DNA of 17,363 bases from Pseudomonadota bacterium. GTDB lineage: Bacteria > Myxococcota_A > Polyangia > Fen-1088. The notes beneath the pieces are model-generated. The model was not told the origin of the DNA. It searched no databases and was given only the letters and a program-made list of their open reading frames with translations. How positions within the stretch are numbered: position 1 is the stretch's first letter; the number at the start of each line of letters is the position of its first letter. This document shows positions 14,722 to 17,363 of the stretch, piece after piece. Location: NCBI GenBank assembly GCA_023438785.1, contig JAEXQJ010000047.1, positions 1-17,363 of the forward strand, in the 5' to 3' direction. A program made the translations under genes and the position numbers.

Positions 14722-17363
14722 GAGCCTGGCGAACCTCGGCGCTCGTCCTAGCCCTGGCGTTGTCGGCTGGCTGTGTGCCGCTCATGGGCAACCCGCTCGA
14801 TCCGGGGAGCGCCTGCGGACGGGGCTGGCAGGCCTTGCTCGACGGAAAAGCGACGGCCGCCGAGGTCGATCTGAAGACGGCCCTGGCCACCCCCGGGCCG
14901 GACACGGAGCCGGCCTTCGCCCTCTTCGGGGCCGCGGCCTTGGCCTACGAGCGGGGGCGCTCTGGCGAGGCGCTGGCGCACACCCTCGATCTCCTGGAGT
15001 TGGTGAGCGCGGATGGGCGGGAGCCGCGTGGGCTGCTGGCCACCGCCGCGGCGGGACGGCTGGCGCGACTGCTGGTCGAGGTGCCCGATCGCCGGGAGGC
15101 GGAGGAGCGCATCCTCACTCTGCCGCGCGCCCAGTTGCCCTGGGAGGCGCAGTACCTGTTGGCCATCATCACCGACACCATCGCGCGCCGCCGCGCTGAC
15201 GCTGGCATGCTGGAACGGGAAAGCCGCCGCGCCGGATGTCTGACCGAACTGGACCTGGAGGGCGTGGCGGGGCCGCTGCCCTTCCTGGATCTGGCGGCGG
15301 ACGTCACCCAGCGCGATGCCCTCTCGCCCGCGCCCCGACGGTCCGGCTGCCGATTCGAGGTGATCTCGGCCGCCCGTCGGGGTGGCGTGCGCGCCTTCCG
15401 TTCCGAGGTGGAGGTGAAGGCGGGCACCTACGATCTGATTCTGGATTTCGCCGGTCCCGCCTTGACCCGCGTGGATGGCGGCCCCTGGCACCACCACGGC
15501 GACAGCACGGACAGCTACCCCGCGCACTGGTCCGCCGCTCGCCACCCGCTCAAGGCAGGGCGGCACATCATCGAGCTTCGCCTGGGCATGCAGGGGGCCA
15601 GCGCCGGCGTGGGCGTGGTGTTGGCCAAGGTCGAGGCCCAGCCCATGCGCCGGGGCGAGGGAGAGCTGGAATCGGCGGTCCTGGCCCTGGCGCGGACCCT
15701 GGCCGCCGGCCTGATCGGGGATGTGGATCAGGGTATGGAGGCCCTGGCCCGGCTCACGGCTCACCCGCGCTTCGCGCTCGGTCTGGCCACCGCGGCTCGC
15801 GTGACGGCCGCGGATCCGACGCGGCCCACCAGCGTGGCCAGCGCCGCGGCGCGGGCCTTGTCACTGCGGGCCGTGGCCTTGGATCCCTCGCTGGCACGCG
15901 CGTGGCTCGATCTGTCGCGCTCAGACGCGGACAACGAGCGCCCCCGAGAGGCCGCGGAGGATGCGCAACGTGCGCTGCGTGCCAGCCCGGGCTGGCCGCC
16001 TGCTGAGCTCGCCCTGGCCGACGCGCTCGCCACGCAGGGCTTCGAACGCGAGGCGGATGCGGCCCTCGGGCGTGCGTTGCACGCGGCCCCTGACGGCAAC
16101 GGCGCGTGCATGGTCTTGGAACGCGCCCTTGATCGAGCCCAGGATTTGGACAAGGTGGCGGAGGCTGAGCGCCTGATGCCCCTGGTGGCCCGTTGCGACG
16201 CTCAATCTGCATCGATCGTGGCCTGGCACCGCAGGCGCGGCGATCTTGACCAGGCGGAGGCGGCCTTGCGGCGCCTCCTGCCCGCGGCCGTGGATCCCGC
16301 CTGGACGCGTGGCGAGCTCGCATCCGTGCTTCTGGCCGGGCAGCGCCCCGGCGAGGCCGTGTTCGAGTTGCAGGACGCCACAAAGGCCGAGCCGCGCGAC
16401 AGCAACCTGCGCCTGCGCCTGGTCGATGCCCTGATGGCCGCCGGCGCTGCAGCCCCGGCCCGCGCGTTGCTCGCGGAAACCCAAGTCCGCTTCCCCACGC
16501 GCGCCGAGGTCCGCCGCGCCGCTGACATCTCGGGCCTGCCCGGCCCACTCCAGGAATTTCGCGTAGACGGCGCCCGCATCATCGACGAGTTCATCAAGTC
16601 GGGCCGTCGCTACCAGGCGCCCGCCGTGGTGGTTTTGGATCGCACCGTGGAACGCGTCTTTCCCGACGGGGCCCGCGCGCAAATCAACCACGCCATCACG
16701 CTCGTGCTAAGCAAGGAAGGCATCGAGCGGGCTGGCGAGATCCGCGTCCCCGACGGTGCCGAGGTCCTGACCTTGCGCACGCGCAAGGCCGACGGCACGA
16801 TCCGCGAGGCCGCCGAGATCGCGGGCAAGCCCACCATCTCGGCGCCGGATTTGGCCCCTGGCGACTTCGTGGAGGCGGAGATCCTCGAATACAAAGAACC
16901 GCCCGATGCCTTCGCTCCCGGCTTCATCGGTGACCGCTTCTACTTTCAGTCGTTCGACTCGCCGTTGGACCGCAGCGAATACCTGCTGGTTCTGCCCAGG
17001 GTCCTGCAGGTGGATCAGGATCGACGGGCCGGCGCGCCCGAACCCCGCGTGAGCGACGGTCCGGACAACACGCGGGTGCTGCATTACCTGGCGCAAGAGG
17101 TGCCGCAGCTCTTCGCCGAGCCCGCCTCGGTGGCGGCCGAGCAGTGGGTGCCCTCGGTTCGCGTGTCGAGCGGGGCCAGCCTTGAGCGCTGGTCGCGCTA
17201 TCTGAGCGATCGGTTGTACGCGGTCGCGCGCACCTCACCCGAGCTGCGCCGCGTGGCGCGTGAGATCGAACGCGAGGCCGGGAAGCCCTCTGAGCTCGCC
17301 TCGGCCGTGGCGCGCTGGGTGGACGAACACATCGAGCCCGAAGACGGCGTGCTGGAACCGGCG
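14718..17363 (+). CDS. TPR - DUF3857 (transglutaminase-like) lipoprotein, second paralogue, cut off by the window end
   Basis: An open frame of 882 codons runs from the ATGA overlap to the last base, so the C-terminus is missing. The N-terminus is a type II-like signal, ALVLALALSAGC, with Cys19 as probable lipidated residue. The -3 position is Ser rather than the usual Leu, so the lipobox is slightly off consensus. A helical region, then a beta-sandwich-like stretch (about 189-312, with DLILDFAG and HIIELRLG), TPR-type repeats (about 320-615) and a DUF3857 domain (from about 635, RTVERVFPDG, with PGDFVEAEILEY further on) follow in the same order as in the preceding gene. The helical region at the window edge (SSGASLERWSRYL to AVARWVDEHIE) is the usual start of the transglutaminase-like core. 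Its catalytic Cys, His and Asp would lie outside, so activity cannot be judged. It is a tandem paralogue of the upstream protein. Confidence 0.87.
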   Translation, partial: MRAWRTSALVLALALSAGCVPLMGNPLDPGSACGRGWQALLDGKATAAEVDLKTALATPGPDTEPAFALFGAAALAYERGRSGEALAHTLDLLELVSADGREPRGLLATAAAGRLARLLVEVPDRREAEERILTLPRAQLPWEAQYLLAIITDTIARRRADAGMLERESRRAGCLTELDLEGVAGPLPFLDLAADVTQRDALSPAPRRSGCRFEVISAARRGGVRAFRSEVEVKAGTYDLILDFAGPALTRVDGGPWHHHGDSTDSYPAHWSAARHPLKAGRHIIELRLGMQGASAGVGVVLAKVEAQPMRRGEGELESAVLALARTLAAGLIGDVDQGMEALARLTAHPRFALGLATAARVTAADPTRPTSVASAAARALSLRAVALDPSLARAWLDLSRSDADNERPREAAEDAQRALRASPGWPPAELALADALATQGFEREADAALGRALHAAPDGNGACMVLERALDRAQDLDKVAEAERLMPLVARCDAQSASIVAWHRRRGDLDQAEAALRRLLPAAVDPAWTRGELASVLLAGQRPGEAVFELQDATKAEPRDSNLRLRLVDALMAAGAAAPARALLAETQVRFPTRAEVRRAADISGLPGPLQEFRVDGARIIDEFIKSGRRYQAPAVVVLDRTVERVFPDGARAQINHAITLVLSKEGIERAGEIRVPDGAEVLTLRTRKADGTIREAAEIAGKPTISAPDLAPGDFVEAEILEYKEPPDAFAPGFIGDRFYFQSFDSPLDRSEYLLVLPRVLQVDQDRRAGAPEPRVSDGPDNTRVLHYLAQEVPQLFAEPASVAAEQWVPSVRVSSGASLERWSRYLSDRLYAVARTSPELRRVAREIEREAGKPSELASAVARWVDEHIEPEDGVLEPA

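Noticed and set aside
14748..15764. 338-residue antisense frame and the overlapping + frame at 15236-16006
   Set aside because: Both lie within the continuous 882-codon frame starting at 14718, which has a lipoprotein-like signal, TPRs and DUF3857. The alternatives are low-complexity.

Overview
This is a high-GC window with tightly packed genes, strong G/C bias at third codon positions and few Shine-Dalgarno sequences. Together with large secreted TPR/DUF3857/transglutaminase-like proteins, a lysine 2,3-aminomutase and a decaprenyl-phosphate phosphoribosyltransferase-type UbiA protein, this suggests a free-living Gram-negative of the Myxococcota/deltaproteobacterial sphere. That assignment is an inference; there is no rRNA or other strong marker here. 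I see no tRNA, rRNA, CRISPR array, insertion sequence or prophage gene.

Layout. Positions 1-95 hold no gene, but the + strand can fold into one long imperfect hairpin containing five tandem G.A/A.G mismatch steps, a candidate structured RNA or repeat. Positions 106-3000 (- strand) are a two-gene operon: an RpiB-phosphoglucose isomerase fusion followed by a TatD-family nuclease. The divergent xth (exonuclease III, 3048-3866) runs 50 bp into the 3' end of a convergent phospholipase D/cardiolipin synthase gene (3817-5058). infA (5091-5306), with a recognisable promoter, and an HtrA/DegP serine protease (5479-6819) follow on the + strand. kamA (6918-8318) overlaps by ATGA a TPR-zincin metallopeptidase gene (8315-9331). 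A UbiA-family prenyltransferase gene (9353-10228, - strand) converges on that pair. On the right, an ECF sigma factor (10316-10954) precedes two very large translationally coupled paralogues (10996-14721, and 14718 running off the window end). Each has a secretion signal, a beta-sandwich-like region, TPRs, DUF3857 and, in the first, a transglutaminase-like core with Cys-His-Asp.

How the genes may work together. The left half is mostly housekeeping: sugar-phosphate isomerisation, DNA repair, membrane lipid synthesis, translation initiation and envelope proteolysis. The right half is the more unusual part: a sigma factor with no adjacent anti-sigma gene, followed by a secreted and a probably lipid-anchored transglutaminase-like pair, looks like an uncharacterised envelope module. 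The other points worth a second look are the 5' hairpin, the RpiB-Pgi fusion with an active-site His-to-Asp change, the KamA/TPR-zincin coupling, and a consensus TATAAT so close to an ATG that the transcript would be leaderless.
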